64,000 bases of DNA, from the NCBI RefSeq assembly GCF_902806695.1, contig NZ_CADCXN010000091.1:1-64000 (forward strand). Direction: 5' to 3'. Shown one piece after another: positions 20,586 to 29,466 of the stretch. The notes under the pieces are model-generated. The model ran no database searches and was not told the DNA's origin. It saw nothing but the letters and a program-made list of their open reading frames with translations. Each line of letters opens with the position of its first letter. Positions within the stretch are counted from its first letter, which is position 1. The translations under genes and the position numbers were made by a program. Source of the stretch: Candidatus Methylobacter favarea (GTDB taxonomy: Bacteria; Pseudomonadota; Gammaproteobacteria; Methylococcales; Methylomonadaceae).

Positions 20586-21137
20586 ATGAAAGTAATCAGT
20601 CATAAGATATGTTTACTACTCTTATTGCTGCTGACAATTCCACAATCCAGCATTGCCACAATTTTTTACAGCAAGAATGAGGCGATGGAACTGGCTTTCG
20701 GTAAAAGCAAGCAAGTGGAATTGCTATCATTATTTCCGAATGATCAGGAAACGGCCAAAATTCAGAAATTAGCTAAAGTCAAGCTCGAATCCGGCTTATT
20801 TACATTTTATATCGGCAAGGAGCAAGGGAACATCCTTGGCTATGCGGCGATTGAATCCATAACTGTCAGAACCAAGCCGGAAACGTTGATGATTGTGTTG
20901 ACGCCCGAAGGCGAGTTACGCAATGTCTATACTCTTGCCTTTCACGAGCCGCCCGAATATCAGCCGCCCGAGCGCTGGTATCAACAGCTGTATAAACGTC
21001 CGTTAAGCGCGATGGATTTTAATAAAGGCGTGGATGGAATAAGCGGCGCGACCTTAAGTACGCGAGCGGCAATCACGAGTATCCGCAAGGTGATGGCGAT
21101 TTATCAGGTTCTCGTTAAAGACAAGAGTAAACTCTAA
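20586..21137 (+). CDS. Periplasmic FMN-binding domain protein
   Basis: A 183-residue protein with a signal peptide (residues 1-24) and a C-terminal FMN-binding domain of the type found in NqrC, RnfG and NosR. The signature is DGISGAT(L)ST near residues 150-160, where the threonine is the usual covalent FMN attachment site. Upstream, residues 60-130 fit the rest of the domain (FYIGKEQGNILGYAAIES, then VLTPEGELRNV). It probably carries out electron transfer in the periplasm. The ATG at 20586 follows AAGGAGAA. Its stop codon overlaps the next gene's ATG by one base (TAATG). It has no PepSY or heme motif. Confidence 0.85.
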   Translation: MKVISHKICLLLLLLLTIPQSSIATIFYSKNEAMELAFGKSKQVELLSLFPNDQETAKIQKLAKVKLESGLFTFYIGKEQGNILGYAAIESITVRTKPETLMIVLTPEGELRNVYTLAFHEPPEYQPPERWYQQLYKRPLSAMDFNKGVDGISGATLSTRAAITSIRKVMAIYQVLVKDKSKL

Positions 21138-21640
21138 TGCGTTATTTTGTAACTGGCGAACAGCATCGCAAATCATTGCTTAATACCCTGGTCCTGATGT
21201 TCCTCGGCTATATTGTTTTGTTATGGATAAGCAATGGCCTGATGTTTTTTCATCGCATGAATTTAACGCCTGATTCAGTGGTGAGCTATTATCTGGGTTC
21301 TGAAGAACAATTTATTCCGCCCAGAAGCTACGAAGGAATGCTGGAAGTATCTCATTTTCATTTGTTTTCTATGGGCATACTGGTAGTGACATTAACTCAT
21401 TTAATGTTAATGACCGAGTTTTCGACCCGGTTAAAAATCTGGATAAGCAGTTTGACTTATCTGTCCGCCATAGCCGATGAAGCGGGCGGGTGGCTGGTCA
21501 GATTCGTCCACCCGCTGTTTGCCTGGTTTAAAATCGCAGCTTTTTTATTATTAGAGTTTTCGTTGGCGGCGCTGCTGATCGTCGTCATTGTAGCGCTAAT
21601 TCGCGCCAGAATTCAGCTCCGTCAAAATATCAGGGCTTAG
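21137..21640 (+). CDS. Conserved membrane protein coupled to the FMN-binding protein
   Basis: A 167-residue protein with about four membrane helices (near residues 15-38, 72-92, 103-122 and 128-155). Histidines and aromatic residues are clustered at the second helix (the VSHFHLFSMG segment near 70-79 and LTHLM near 86), which could bind a heme or quinone. I do not recognise a named family. Translation is coupled to the FMN-binding gene by a one-base stop/start overlap, so a periplasmic flavoprotein with a membrane partner is likely. An electron-transfer role is inferred, not shown. Confidence 0.7.
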   Translation: MRYFVTGEQHRKSLLNTLVLMFLGYIVLLWISNGLMFFHRMNLTPDSVVSYYLGSEEQFIPPRSYEGMLEVSHFHLFSMGILVVTLTHLMLMTEFSTRLKIWISSLTYLSAIADEAGGWLVRFVHPLFAWFKIAAFLLLEFSLAALLIVVIVALIRARIQLRQNIRA

Positions 21641-21759
21641 AATTCATGCTGAGCAGTTTCCAGCCATACGGGGTCCAGCCGTGTTCATGTTACGGTCGGA
21701 ATAACCGACAGCTGTACATCTATCTGCACGGGCTTCTCAACATGAAGTTTGATGCAAAG

Positions 21760-24234
21760 CTAGCCATTGCCCTTTGCTAGGCCAGCAGACTCAGGCGTAT
21801 TGACGCGGTCTGACCTTGATAAATGCGTCCTGGCCGGTATGCGCATCTCGACGATCAGCGGCAGATGATCCGATGCGAGGCGGGAAAGCTCTGCCCTCGG
21901 CACTTCGACATTAAGCACTTCAATGCCGGAGTCGATAAATATATAGTCAAGACGCGCAGTGGGGAAACGGCCAAAAAAAGTGCTGCGCGGCCGGTATCGG
22001 CTCAGTTCGAGCTGAGCGTCCTGGAGGCGCTGGCGCAGCTGTCGGCAAATGGCAGAGGAAGGCCGCGCGTTGAAATCACCGCAAAGCACGGCTGGCGAGC
22101 GGCAGCTGGGATGCTGCAGCCAGGCTGCGCCAAGCAAGGCTTGCACCTGCATCTGACGCTCCCGGGGCGATAGCCCCAAGTGAGTATTGATGACTTGAAT
22201 CTCCATGCCGTTGAATTCAATTTCCACCCACAGCGCTCCGCGTGATTCAAGCTCCGGCCGCTTTGACAGGCGGGGCAAAGCGGCCGCCTTGATCAGGCGC
22301 ATCGGCAGACGGCTAAGCACTGCATTACCGTAACGCCCTTCTCCTATATAGCGAGCCGGATGAAAATGGAAATTCATTTCCAGAGACGCTGCGATGCGCC
22401 GAACCTGGTCGATGCCGCCGGTGCGGGCCCGCCCTACGTCGAGTTCCTGCAGAGCCACAACGTCCGGCCTGTGGCAGGCGATGACCCGGGCAATGCGTTC
22501 CGGCGAAGGCTGGCCATCCATGCCGATACAGCTATGAACATTGTAGGTCATAATTCTCAAGACCTCGCCAACGGAGCCCTGCCATTGACGCACCTGAGCC
22601 ATACGGCTCTCGGTTCTACCTAACAAATGGAGCGCTGCCTGGCGCAGATCAGCTGTACGCAGATAGCCGCGCTGTCGAGTCGGCAAGGGCAGGGGCGCAT
22701 CGTTGGGCAGCAAGGCAAAGGCGGTAGTCTCTTCGGGTGAGATGCCGCCGTGAGCGCCGTGTTCTATAGCGAACGTGTAAGCCGGGCCGTCGGCTCGCCA
22801 GCCACAGGCAATGAATTCGCCGGCCTCCGGATGATGACACAATTTGATCAGATCCTGGCTGGCTTCCTCGAGGAAAGGATGATCAGCGCCCAGGATTTGA
22901 ATGCTATCCTCGGGCAGCATGAACTCTCCGGCTTCGGTCCAGGCGCGCGCACGATTGGGGGCATCCTTGATCAGCACCAGCGGTATCCCGGCATCTTCCA
23001 CAAGATCCCGTGCGAGCTCGGCTCGCGTTTTGGACGCAAGTTCGCCGTTTCGGTAGATCATGGCAACGGGGCCCAGGGCGGCGACGGTCAATTGCGGACT
23101 TTCTACCTCGGCTTGCGAGTTATTTCGAACCGGAAGCAGCCGCTGGATCTTTTTGCCGCCGAGGAATTGCACCCTGTGCAGTTGAATGCCCCACGGGCCA
23201 TTGGATTGAACGGTAACCGGCTCATTCAGCTGCCGGGTGCACAACTCCGCGACTGCTTCGGCAAGGCTGCGGCCGTGCACCTGGTGGTAGGGCAGAGCGT
23301 ATTGCTGTCCATGATCCGAGTAGATCCAGACATCGTAATGGCGATGTGCCGAGCGCTGCGCTGCACGCCAGATACGCGCGATAGCATCATCGATCCCCTT
23401 GAGTGTCCAGTGGGCAAATTCCGAAGAAGGACCGCGCCGATGGGCTTGCTCATCGTAGCCAAGAAAATTCAGGTGGATAATGGGCAAGCCTCTGGCAATA
23501 TCGATTTTTACGCCAATCACAGCCAGTTCGCGGAGCAAAATCGCGATTACTACCCGCGTAGGCACGAATTTCAGTTCTGCGATCAGATCATGTCCATCGA
23601 TGAGTCCGCGGATGCAATCCACTAGCGCCAGCATCGTTTCGAGCACAAGCAGAGCCGCTGTACGCACGAAACTATGGGCATTACTGATAATGAGCAAAAC
23701 GAAGACCAGCGGGCTGGACTCGCGCAGGGAAGGTCCCCAGCCCAGGGCGTTCGGGCAAAAATGCGCCTCTGCGGCGCCGCCGGTATAATTGTCGACATAG
23801 GCACTGCCGCCCTTGAGCAGCGGCTCGGCTCCATATTTCTCCAATTTGCTCTCCACCAGGGCTGTGATCTCCGGCTCGAACATACGCACCAGTTTGCCGG
23901 AAGCGCGTTCCATGAAGTTAAAACCCGGCACTGCTGCTTTTATGCCATAAAACAACTCAGCCTGGACTGCAGCGGTAGTTGAGGGTATGCCCGCATACTG
24001 CGGATGCAGCCGGTAACGCTCACGCTTGATCAGACGTTGCAGGAAAGGCATCCCGCCCTGTTTCAGGCCATGGCTCAATTGCGAATGAGCCAGGCCGTCG
24101 ATCTGAATAAGCACCAGACCCGGTTCTGTGGCTGGGCCTGCCGACCTCGGCAGCCTTAACAGCCGCGCCAGCCATTCGCTCCGGCTCAAGCCGCGGCGCA
24201 GTTTCCGGATGAAGGCTTCTATGCGGCCGATCAC
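21760..24234 (-). CDS. Phosphodiesterase (alkaline-phosphatase fold) fused to EEP domain
   Basis: An 824-residue fusion. Residues about 40-560 form a type I phosphodiesterase/nucleotide-pyrophosphatase-like domain of the alkaline phosphatase superfamily: LVLIQIDGLAHSQL with the metal Asp, PSTTAA with the candidate nucleophile Thr, NFLGYDEQAHRRGP, IYSDHGQQ and EHGAHGGIS. A hydrophobic stretch near 195-235 interrupts it and may enter the membrane. Residues about 570-805 are an endonuclease/exonuclease/phosphatase domain: IMTYNVHS, VALQEL, INTHLGL, LCGDFNARP, LDYIFID and SDHLPL. Both active sites look intact. A longer ATG frame reaches 24345, but the GTG at 24234 overlaps the stop of the glycosyltransferase gene by four bases and is preferred. 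It is the last gene of a three-gene unit. The substrate is unknown; phosphodiesters of lipids or sugars are possible. Confidence 0.82.
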   Translation of the reverse strand: MIGRIEAFIRKLRRGLSRSEWLARLLRLPRSAGPATEPGLVLIQIDGLAHSQLSHGLKQGGMPFLQRLIKRERYRLHPQYAGIPSTTAAVQAELFYGIKAAVPGFNFMERASGKLVRMFEPEITALVESKLEKYGAEPLLKGGSAYVDNYTGGAAEAHFCPNALGWGPSLRESSPLVFVLLIISNAHSFVRTAALLVLETMLALVDCIRGLIDGHDLIAELKFVPTRVVIAILLRELAVIGVKIDIARGLPIIHLNFLGYDEQAHRRGPSSEFAHWTLKGIDDAIARIWRAAQRSAHRHYDVWIYSDHGQQYALPYHQVHGRSLAEAVAELCTRQLNEPVTVQSNGPWGIQLHRVQFLGGKKIQRLLPVRNNSQAEVESPQLTVAALGPVAMIYRNGELASKTRAELARDLVEDAGIPLVLIKDAPNRARAWTEAGEFMLPEDSIQILGADHPFLEEASQDLIKLCHHPEAGEFIACGWRADGPAYTFAIEHGAHGGISPEETTAFALLPNDAPLPLPTRQRGYLRTADLRQAALHLLGRTESRMAQVRQWQGSVGEVLRIMTYNVHSCIGMDGQPSPERIARVIACHRPDVVALQELDVGRARTGGIDQVRRIAASLEMNFHFHPARYIGEGRYGNAVLSRLPMRLIKAAALPRLSKRPELESRGALWVEIEFNGMEIQVINTHLGLSPRERQMQVQALLGAAWLQHPSCRSPAVLCGDFNARPSSAICRQLRQRLQDAQLELSRYRPRSTFFGRFPTARLDYIFIDSGIEVLNVEVPRAELSRLASDHLPLIVEMRIPARTHLSRSDRVNTPESAGLAKGNG

Positions 24235-25523
24235 CCGTTTTTTCCCGGCGGGGATTCGCTGCTGGCGAGCGCGGCGCTGGCAGCTTCTGTCATGCCTTTG
24301 ACAATCTCCCATTCCGTCTTGATGAACTGCAGCAATTTCTCCCATTGATATTCGGCTTCGGCGCGCTCGACAAATTTTTTCACGCGCAGGCTTTCATAGC
24401 AGGCCAGAGCCTTGGCCGTGGTGTGCGGCACCGAAAATTCCCTTGCTGTTTCACGGGCACAGTATTGCAGAGTTTGCAGACTCGCTTCAGGCAGGTTGAT
24501 CATCCAGGTCAGGGCTGATATGAATGCCGGCAGCGTTTTATCGCGCAATAGGCGGCCATTGTGGCCATCCCTGACTACTTCCTGCACGCCGGCCGCATCC
24601 AGCGCCACTACCGGCACGCCCGCTGCCATGGCCTCGGCCAATACGATGCCCTGGGTTTCACTTTCGGAAGCGAAGGCGAATACATTCATGGCGTCATAAG
24701 CATCAGCCAGCCGTGGCAGTTCCAGGATGCCGGCAAAGTGCAGCCGGGAGTCGAGATTTGCGCGCCTGAAAATAGCGCGAATAGATTCTTCCGACGGCCC
24801 CTTGCCGCCTACCAGAAAATGGGCTCGGGGTTGAGTTTCAAGAAAAGCGGCTACCGCTTCGGCCAGGAAAACCAGATTTTTTTCCGGAGCCAGACGGCCC
24901 AGGTGGCCGACGACAAAGGCATCCTGCGGAATACCCATGGCGGCGCGAAAGGGCGCTCCTTTACCTTGAGCAAAGCGTTCGACATCGATGCCGGTAGGCA
25001 CCGCTGTAATCGGCCTTATTACTCCCCTCTGCTGAAGGAGGACGGCGATGCTCTCACTGGGAGCAAAGACCTGATCGCACAAGTTGGCGTAGCGGGTGGC
25101 CAACTCGATCACGAAGCGCTTAAGGGTAGGCGAATTGCCCGGGACATAATGGGTATATTCCTCATAGCGAGTATGATGGGTAAATACCAGCGGCAGCCGG
25201 TGAAAGCGGGCCACGCGCAAGGCCGTCATGCCCAGGAGATAAGGATGATGGGCGTGCACGATATCCGGCCGGAGCTCATCAAGAGCGTCAGTAAGAAGGC
25301 CGGCGACCGGCAATACCACCGAAAAATCGCTGCCGTTAAAGTTCTGAACGGCGGGAATGCGTATCACGTCTGCCTCAGCCTGCGGCATATCGGCGAATTC
25401 AGGCGCTACCACCAGCACCCGATGGCCGCGCTGTCGATAAGCGTTCGTGAAGGTTTCCACCGAGCGCGCCACGCCGCCTACATGCGGGGTGAAAGTATTC
25501 GTCAGCATGACTATATTCATCAA
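24231..25523 (-). CDS. GT4-family glycosyltransferase
   Basis: A 430-residue group 1 (GT4) glycosyltransferase of the GT-B fold. The N-terminal part starts NIVMLTNTFTPHVGGVARSV, typical of enzymes that glycosylate lipids or diacylglycerol. HAHHPYLLG lies near residue 93, VPTGID near 180, GHLGRLAPEKN near 205, and the nucleotide-sugar signature ESETQGIVLAEAMAAGVPVVA near 290-310 with the E-x7-E pair. The last 60 residues look helical. It overlaps the glycosidase-like gene upstream (ATGA at 25523-25520) and the phosphodiesterase gene downstream by four bases each, so all three should be translated together. Donor and acceptor unknown. Confidence 0.9.
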   Translation of the reverse strand: MMNIVMLTNTFTPHVGGVARSVETFTNAYRQRGHRVLVVAPEFADMPQAEADVIRIPAVQNFNGSDFSVVLPVAGLLTDALDELRPDIVHAHHPYLLGMTALRVARFHRLPLVFTHHTRYEEYTHYVPGNSPTLKRFVIELATRYANLCDQVFAPSESIAVLLQQRGVIRPITAVPTGIDVERFAQGKGAPFRAAMGIPQDAFVVGHLGRLAPEKNLVFLAEAVAAFLETQPRAHFLVGGKGPSEESIRAIFRRANLDSRLHFAGILELPRLADAYDAMNVFAFASESETQGIVLAEAMAAGVPVVALDAAGVQEVVRDGHNGRLLRDKTLPAFISALTWMINLPEASLQTLQYCARETAREFSVPHTTAKALACYESLRVKKFVERAEAEYQWEKLLQFIKTEWEIVKGMTEAASAALASSESPPGKNG

Positions 25524-27775
25524 ATCACCTTTATCAAGCGGGCGCTGGTCTCACCGGGCAACACGCGGGAATGAACAAAGCCCGGCAGACGAAGCTCTAT
25601 TTTAGGCGGCTGGCCATGCCAGATCGCCTGCCATCTTATTTTAATTGCTTCAGGCGATGCCGGCTTTTCCGGCTCTATCGTCATCGAGACGGTGCCGAAT
25701 GCCGTCGGCGCCGGACCGAAGCTTAACGTCTCTTTATGAGACAGCCATGCCGGAAAAATGCCTTCACCCATGATCAGAGCCTCTCCTTCTTCGCGAAGAA
25801 AACAGTGACGCATCATGAGAATCCACTCGGCCGCCGCCCATACATGCTGGCCATCGCCCATACAGCCGCCGCCCGTACGCGGGTGGATAGCTTCGGGCCA
25901 CTGACCGGTCGGCGAGGCCATGCCGGCGACTGCATCCATAAGCTCCCGGTAACGCATATCGCCGGCTCGCAGCAGCACCTGGGCGACATGTAAGGTCAGA
26001 TAGGCATTGATGCCCGAATGAATCATATCCTGAAAAAAGCCGCCGCCGAAGAAGCAGTTTTTCAGTAGAAACTCTACTGTAGCGCTCAGCCGCAAGTCAT
26101 CCGGCGGCTGCAATTGCAAGGGATAGCCGCCGGCGAGCGAGCCGATAGCGCCGGCATCCAGCCGACGGTAGGGAGAAGCCGGCATAGCCGCACCGCCAGT
26201 GCGTTCAGCGACCAGGTCAAGACTGCGCTCCAGCGCTTGCCGGAAATCCTGAGCCTCATGTTTGAAGGTCTGTCCAAGGGTCTTGTCGCCTAGGTATCCG
26301 GCAAGCGCCGCCGCTGCATGCAGGCCGGCAATTCCCCAGAAATCATCCCAGTAATAATAATCATTGGGCCCCAGATGTTCGGCGCTGAAGCCCGCTGGGA
26401 AAAGGCCCGCCTGCAGCGCCTGGCCTTCTCCCTTCAAACGCTTGCGCACGATCCAGTTGGCGCCGCGTCGGGCGGCAAGCCACCAATCTGCTTTTGGCGG
26501 CCGGTTAGTAACTTCACAGAAGCGGCGCATAATCCAGAGCGCTTCGCCATTGGAATCCCATTCCCCATCCTGCGAGCGGAAATAGCCTGTTGGCGTTTGG
26601 CGCGCGGGAAAACGGTCCAGTGCGCGCTCGACGCGCTCGTTAAACCCGGCACACAGCAGGGCATGGAGAATGAAAGCCGCGTCGCGGAACCAGAACCGCT
26701 TGTAGGTATAAGGACCCGGATAGATATCGTCGGCGCTGTGCAGCACTAAGGTATGCAGCCCTGCATCGTATAGAAACTGAAAGCGCCTGTCGGGAATGCG
26801 CAGCGCACAAGCGCCCTGAAGGCTGCTTGTCCAGGTGGCTGCAGAGGCTGCTGTTTTATTCGTCCATTGCAGAGGCACATGCACCGTGATCGTCCGCGAC
26901 TGCCCGGCTTCCAGTTTAAACAGCGCCGCGGCCGTAGCCATGCCCACATCGCACTCGGTCTGCTGCTGATCTTCACGATCATTGAGATGAATTGAGACGT
27001 CGCCGCCGCGGTAATCCGAAACATGGTGGCGATCAACCGGTGCGCTGAAAGCAATTTTGCATTTTCCATCGACGAGCCAGCCCGTGCGCTCGGGCACGAG
27101 TTCTATGCGATTAATAAAACTGACGCCTTCCGGATTGTAAGGCCTGAGCGCCACTGCCAGCCAGCCGGGCCGGCTGCTGCGCGCTTCCAGTTGCAGCTGG
27201 CAGACGAGGCTCTCCGATACAGGCTCGACTGATGCCCTAGTGAGCAGCCAGAGATCGCCTTGCGTCGTCTCTGTCGTCACCACCGGACCTTGACTTAATT
27301 CCAGACGCTGTATGGTGGCGTCGGCACGCGATGGCAACAGAAGCTCGCCGTCCGATGCAATGACCCATCCGTCCAGCGACCAGCCGTCGTAAATGGGCGT
27401 CAGCAGTCCCCGTGGATCGATAATGGGTAAATCGGGGCACTCCGGCCAGCCGATAGCGGTCCAGTTACGATGAGTGAGATTGACATGGGTAATGGAAAAA
27501 GCCCTGGGCACGAAGGCATCATCCGCTGGATCAAACTGGCGTTCGATCCAGTAAGGCCATACCCAGTCCAGGTTATGCTGGATGACGCGGCTATTTATTA
27601 GCCCGCGGGCATGAAACAGGGCACCGGCGCGCAGCAACTCGACCGGCTGATCCACTTCGGAAGGCTGAGCGAAACGCTGCAGCCCAGCCAGGACTGTCAT
27701 CGGGTCCAAAAAGCCGTGACTGCGCGCCAGCCGGCGCAACACAAACCGCCACGGCATCCATTTCAGCCACGGCAT
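25520..27775 (-). CDS. Six-hairpin glycosidase-like protein (GH15/amylo-glucosidase type)
   Basis: A 751-residue cytoplasmic protein with no signal peptide. Residues about 60-320 look like a beta-sandwich domain. Residues about 330-690 look like an alpha/alpha six-hairpin barrel: FLYDAGLHTLVLHS, YTYKRFWFRDAAFILHALL near 350 (an RD pair common in such enzymes), WDSNGEALWIM near 400, YYYWDDFWGIAGL near 455, and GQWPEAIHPRTGGGCMGDGQHVWAAAEW near 640-665. Aspartate and glutamate residues in these motifs are candidates for catalysis. A small beta domain ends the protein. A TTG at 27790 is possible, but the ATG at 27775 has GGGGAG upstream and is chosen. It is the first gene of the three-gene unit. 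Substrate unknown. Confidence 0.78.
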   Translation of the reverse strand: MPWLKWMPWRFVLRRLARSHGFLDPMTVLAGLQRFAQPSEVDQPVELLRAGALFHARGLINSRVIQHNLDWVWPYWIERQFDPADDAFVPRAFSITHVNLTHRNWTAIGWPECPDLPIIDPRGLLTPIYDGWSLDGWVIASDGELLLPSRADATIQRLELSQGPVVTTETTQGDLWLLTRASVEPVSESLVCQLQLEARSSRPGWLAVALRPYNPEGVSFINRIELVPERTGWLVDGKCKIAFSAPVDRHHVSDYRGGDVSIHLNDREDQQQTECDVGMATAAALFKLEAGQSRTITVHVPLQWTNKTAASAATWTSSLQGACALRIPDRRFQFLYDAGLHTLVLHSADDIYPGPYTYKRFWFRDAAFILHALLCAGFNERVERALDRFPARQTPTGYFRSQDGEWDSNGEALWIMRRFCEVTNRPPKADWWLAARRGANWIVRKRLKGEGQALQAGLFPAGFSAEHLGPNDYYYWDDFWGIAGLHAAAALAGYLGDKTLGQTFKHEAQDFRQALERSLDLVAERTGGAAMPASPYRRLDAGAIGSLAGGYPLQLQPPDDLRLSATVEFLLKNCFFGGGFFQDMIHSGINAYLTLHVAQVLLRAGDMRYRELMDAVAGMASPTGQWPEAIHPRTGGGCMGDGQHVWAAAEWILMMRHCFLREEGEALIMGEGIFPAWLSHKETLSFGPAPTAFGTVSMTIEPEKPASPEAIKIRWQAIWHGQPPKIELRLPGFVHSRVLPGETSARLIKVI

Positions 27776-28258
27776 GGCGGGTCTCCCCAAGCGTCTTCGC
27801 GGATCTTTTTAACCCCGGCCTTGCGAACGGTTCGGTGAAAAAAGACGACGGCTTCTGAACTCATGATAAAACCCAAACCATAAAAACCTCATTCCGATGA
27901 TGCGCGTTCCAAGGCACTATAACTCCTGTCATTACTCAGGCAAATTTTTTGATTCTGATCCGTTTGAATAATCTTCTGGTATGAATAGAGATCGCTAATC
28001 AACCCAAAGTTCCTCGCCAGGGAAATGCTTCATCAATTGAGGTTAAGTTATTCAAGATTTTAATCCCCCCCTTATGCGAAAAGATGAATGTGAGGTTGGG
28101 CAAATACTGATTAGCGCGTGATGATTATCAAAGCGATTCTTGGCCTTTTCATTGCATAACAGGCTCATTGACCCATGCATTTAGCCACCCGGACACGTCA
28201 AGTAAGCTTAAGGTGTGCAATTTTCACACTTGATCGATCACTGGTGTTCAGAAGCTTC
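27776..28258. other. Intergenic stretch upstream of the glycosidase operon
   Basis: About 480 bp between the start of the glycosidase-like gene and the 3' end of the methyltransferase, both on the minus strand. It should hold the promoter of the three-gene operon. Nothing recognisable was seen: no gene, no strong hairpin with T-run, no known operator. Confidence 0.4.
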
Positions 28259-28876
28259 CTATTTTCTGGCTTCAATCAACTTGATCATATCGCCGCTGCG
28301 CTCATCAATGCGCACCCCATCAAAGGCGCAGGCCTGAATGTGTTTGACCGTAGTCCGGTTGATATGGGTTCCGGCCATCGCAACAACAAGCGGATTGATT
28401 AACTGCATGGCGGCTGCCAGCGCCAGGCGTGAACTTAATACCTGTTCCAGCAATAAAAGCTGTCCGCCCGGCTTGCATACCCGATACAGTTCCTTCAATC
28501 CTTTCAGGGGCGAGGGCACTGAACAAAAAACAAACGAACCGATAACCGTATCAAAACTGTTGCTGGCAAAGCACAAGGACTGAATATCCATTAATTCCAG
28601 ATCAACAGTGATGTTTTTTCTGCTCCGCTTGTGCGCCGCCTGCTGCAGCATCTTTTTACTGAAATCAATTGCGGTTATGCGCGCATCTTCAGGATAATAG
28701 TCAAAGTTCTTGCCCGTACCTACGCCTACTTCAAGGATATGATATCCCTCCACTTTTTCCCATAATTTTTGACGCCAGGATTTAAAAACCAAGCCTTCCA
28801 TCACCGCTTCGATGGCGTCGAAATAGGGCGCAATCTGATCATATCGTTTTTGTATGCGGGCGCTGTCAGGCTTCAT
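28259..28876 (-). CDS. Class I SAM-dependent methyltransferase
   Basis: A 205-residue Rossmann-fold methyltransferase of the UbiE/phosphatidylethanolamine-N-methyltransferase-like group. SAM motif I is ILEVGVGTGKN at residues 47-57, motif II ITAIDFSKKML near 68-78, and a motif III-like segment SFDTVIGSFVFCSV lies near 108-121. The post-motif region is LYRVCKPGGQLLLLEQV near 130-146. A hydrophobic helix near 150-170 (LAAAMQLINPLVVAMAG) hints at membrane or lipid contact. The substrate is unknown; lipid or quinone is plausible. A decayed second copy of its C-terminal third lies at 18540-18790. The ATG at 28876 has no strong ribosome site. Confidence 0.88.
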   Translation of the reverse strand: MKPDSARIQKRYDQIAPYFDAIEAVMEGLVFKSWRQKLWEKVEGYHILEVGVGTGKNFDYYPEDARITAIDFSKKMLQQAAHKRSRKNITVDLELMDIQSLCFASNSFDTVIGSFVFCSVPSPLKGLKELYRVCKPGGQLLLLEQVLSSRLALAAAMQLINPLVVAMAGTHINRTTVKHIQACAFDGVRIDERSGDMIKLIEARK

Positions 28877-29043
28877 AATGAATTAGTCATTGATTGGATT
28901 GTTGTAGAGCACCGCCAGACTTGATCGCTATCGACTTCCTGTCAGTGCTGCGGACAGATTGTAAAAAGTTTAAATACCGGCCAGCAACGAGAGCAAGCCC
29001 CAGAGTCTTGAGGCCAATTGCAGCGATAGGGGAGCCCTCCATA

Positions 29044-29466
29044 TCAAGTCAGTTTAATGATAGCGATGACGGCAGAAATGGTTAGGCCTAACGACCAGAA
29101 CATGAATCTGTCCAGGCGAGTGGTGATGATGGTTAAATGCTTATCGATTTGCTCAAAGCGCTTGTCCACCTGCTCAAAGCGCTTATCCACCTGCTCGAAA
29201 CGCTTGTCCACTTGCTCAAAGCGCTTGTTCATATCGGCGCGCATTTCATCAAAACGTTTGTTCATTTCTTCAAAACGCTTGTTGCTGTTCTCAAAGCCCT
29301 GCATCATCAACTCGCGCTGATGCTTGAGCTCTTCTTCAACACGGACAATACGCTCGCGGATATCCAGCTCATAACGCACATTGGCATTGGCAAATTCCGG
29401 ATGCGCAGCCAGGCTTTGTTCGATAAGCTGCTGGATTTGTTGCAGATCTTCTTGAGCAAGCGCCAT
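29044..29466 (-). CDS. Coiled-coil protein with C-terminal membrane anchor
   Basis: A 140-residue protein (counting from the ATG at 29466, which follows GGAG; a longer frame reaches 29529). Residues about 10-45 are polar and helical. Residues about 45-118 are a nearly perfect coiled coil containing four tandem KRFEQVD-type heptads preceded by looser KRFEEMN and KRFDEMR units. Residues about 120-139 form one membrane helix. This resembles the small DUF1640-like or hemolysin-XhlA-like tail-anchored coiled-coil proteins that are common and highly variable between strains. No function can be named. The heptads are encoded by a 21-bp tandem repeat. Confidence 0.75.
   Translation of the reverse strand: MALAQEDLQQIQQLIEQSLAAHPEFANANVRYELDIRERIVRVEEELKHQRELMMQGFENSNKRFEEMNKRFDEMRADMNKRFEQVDKRFEQVDKRFEQVDKRFEQIDKHLTIITTRLDRFMFWSLGLTISAVIAIIKLT
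29140..29223 (-). repeat. 21-bp tandem repeat, four units, coding for heptads
   Basis: Four consecutive 21-bp units (29140, 29161, 29182 and 29203), each ending in CTCAAAGCG or CTCGAAACG, encode seven-residue coiled-coil heptads. Degenerate units continue to about 29300. The near-identity of the DNA as well as the protein suggests recent expansion by slippage. Confidence 0.85.

Noticed and set aside
24561-25574. A 337-codon plus-strand frame antisense to the GT4 gene.
   Set aside because: The minus strand encodes clear GT4 motifs with coupled overlaps to both neighbours; the plus frame has no recognisable domain.
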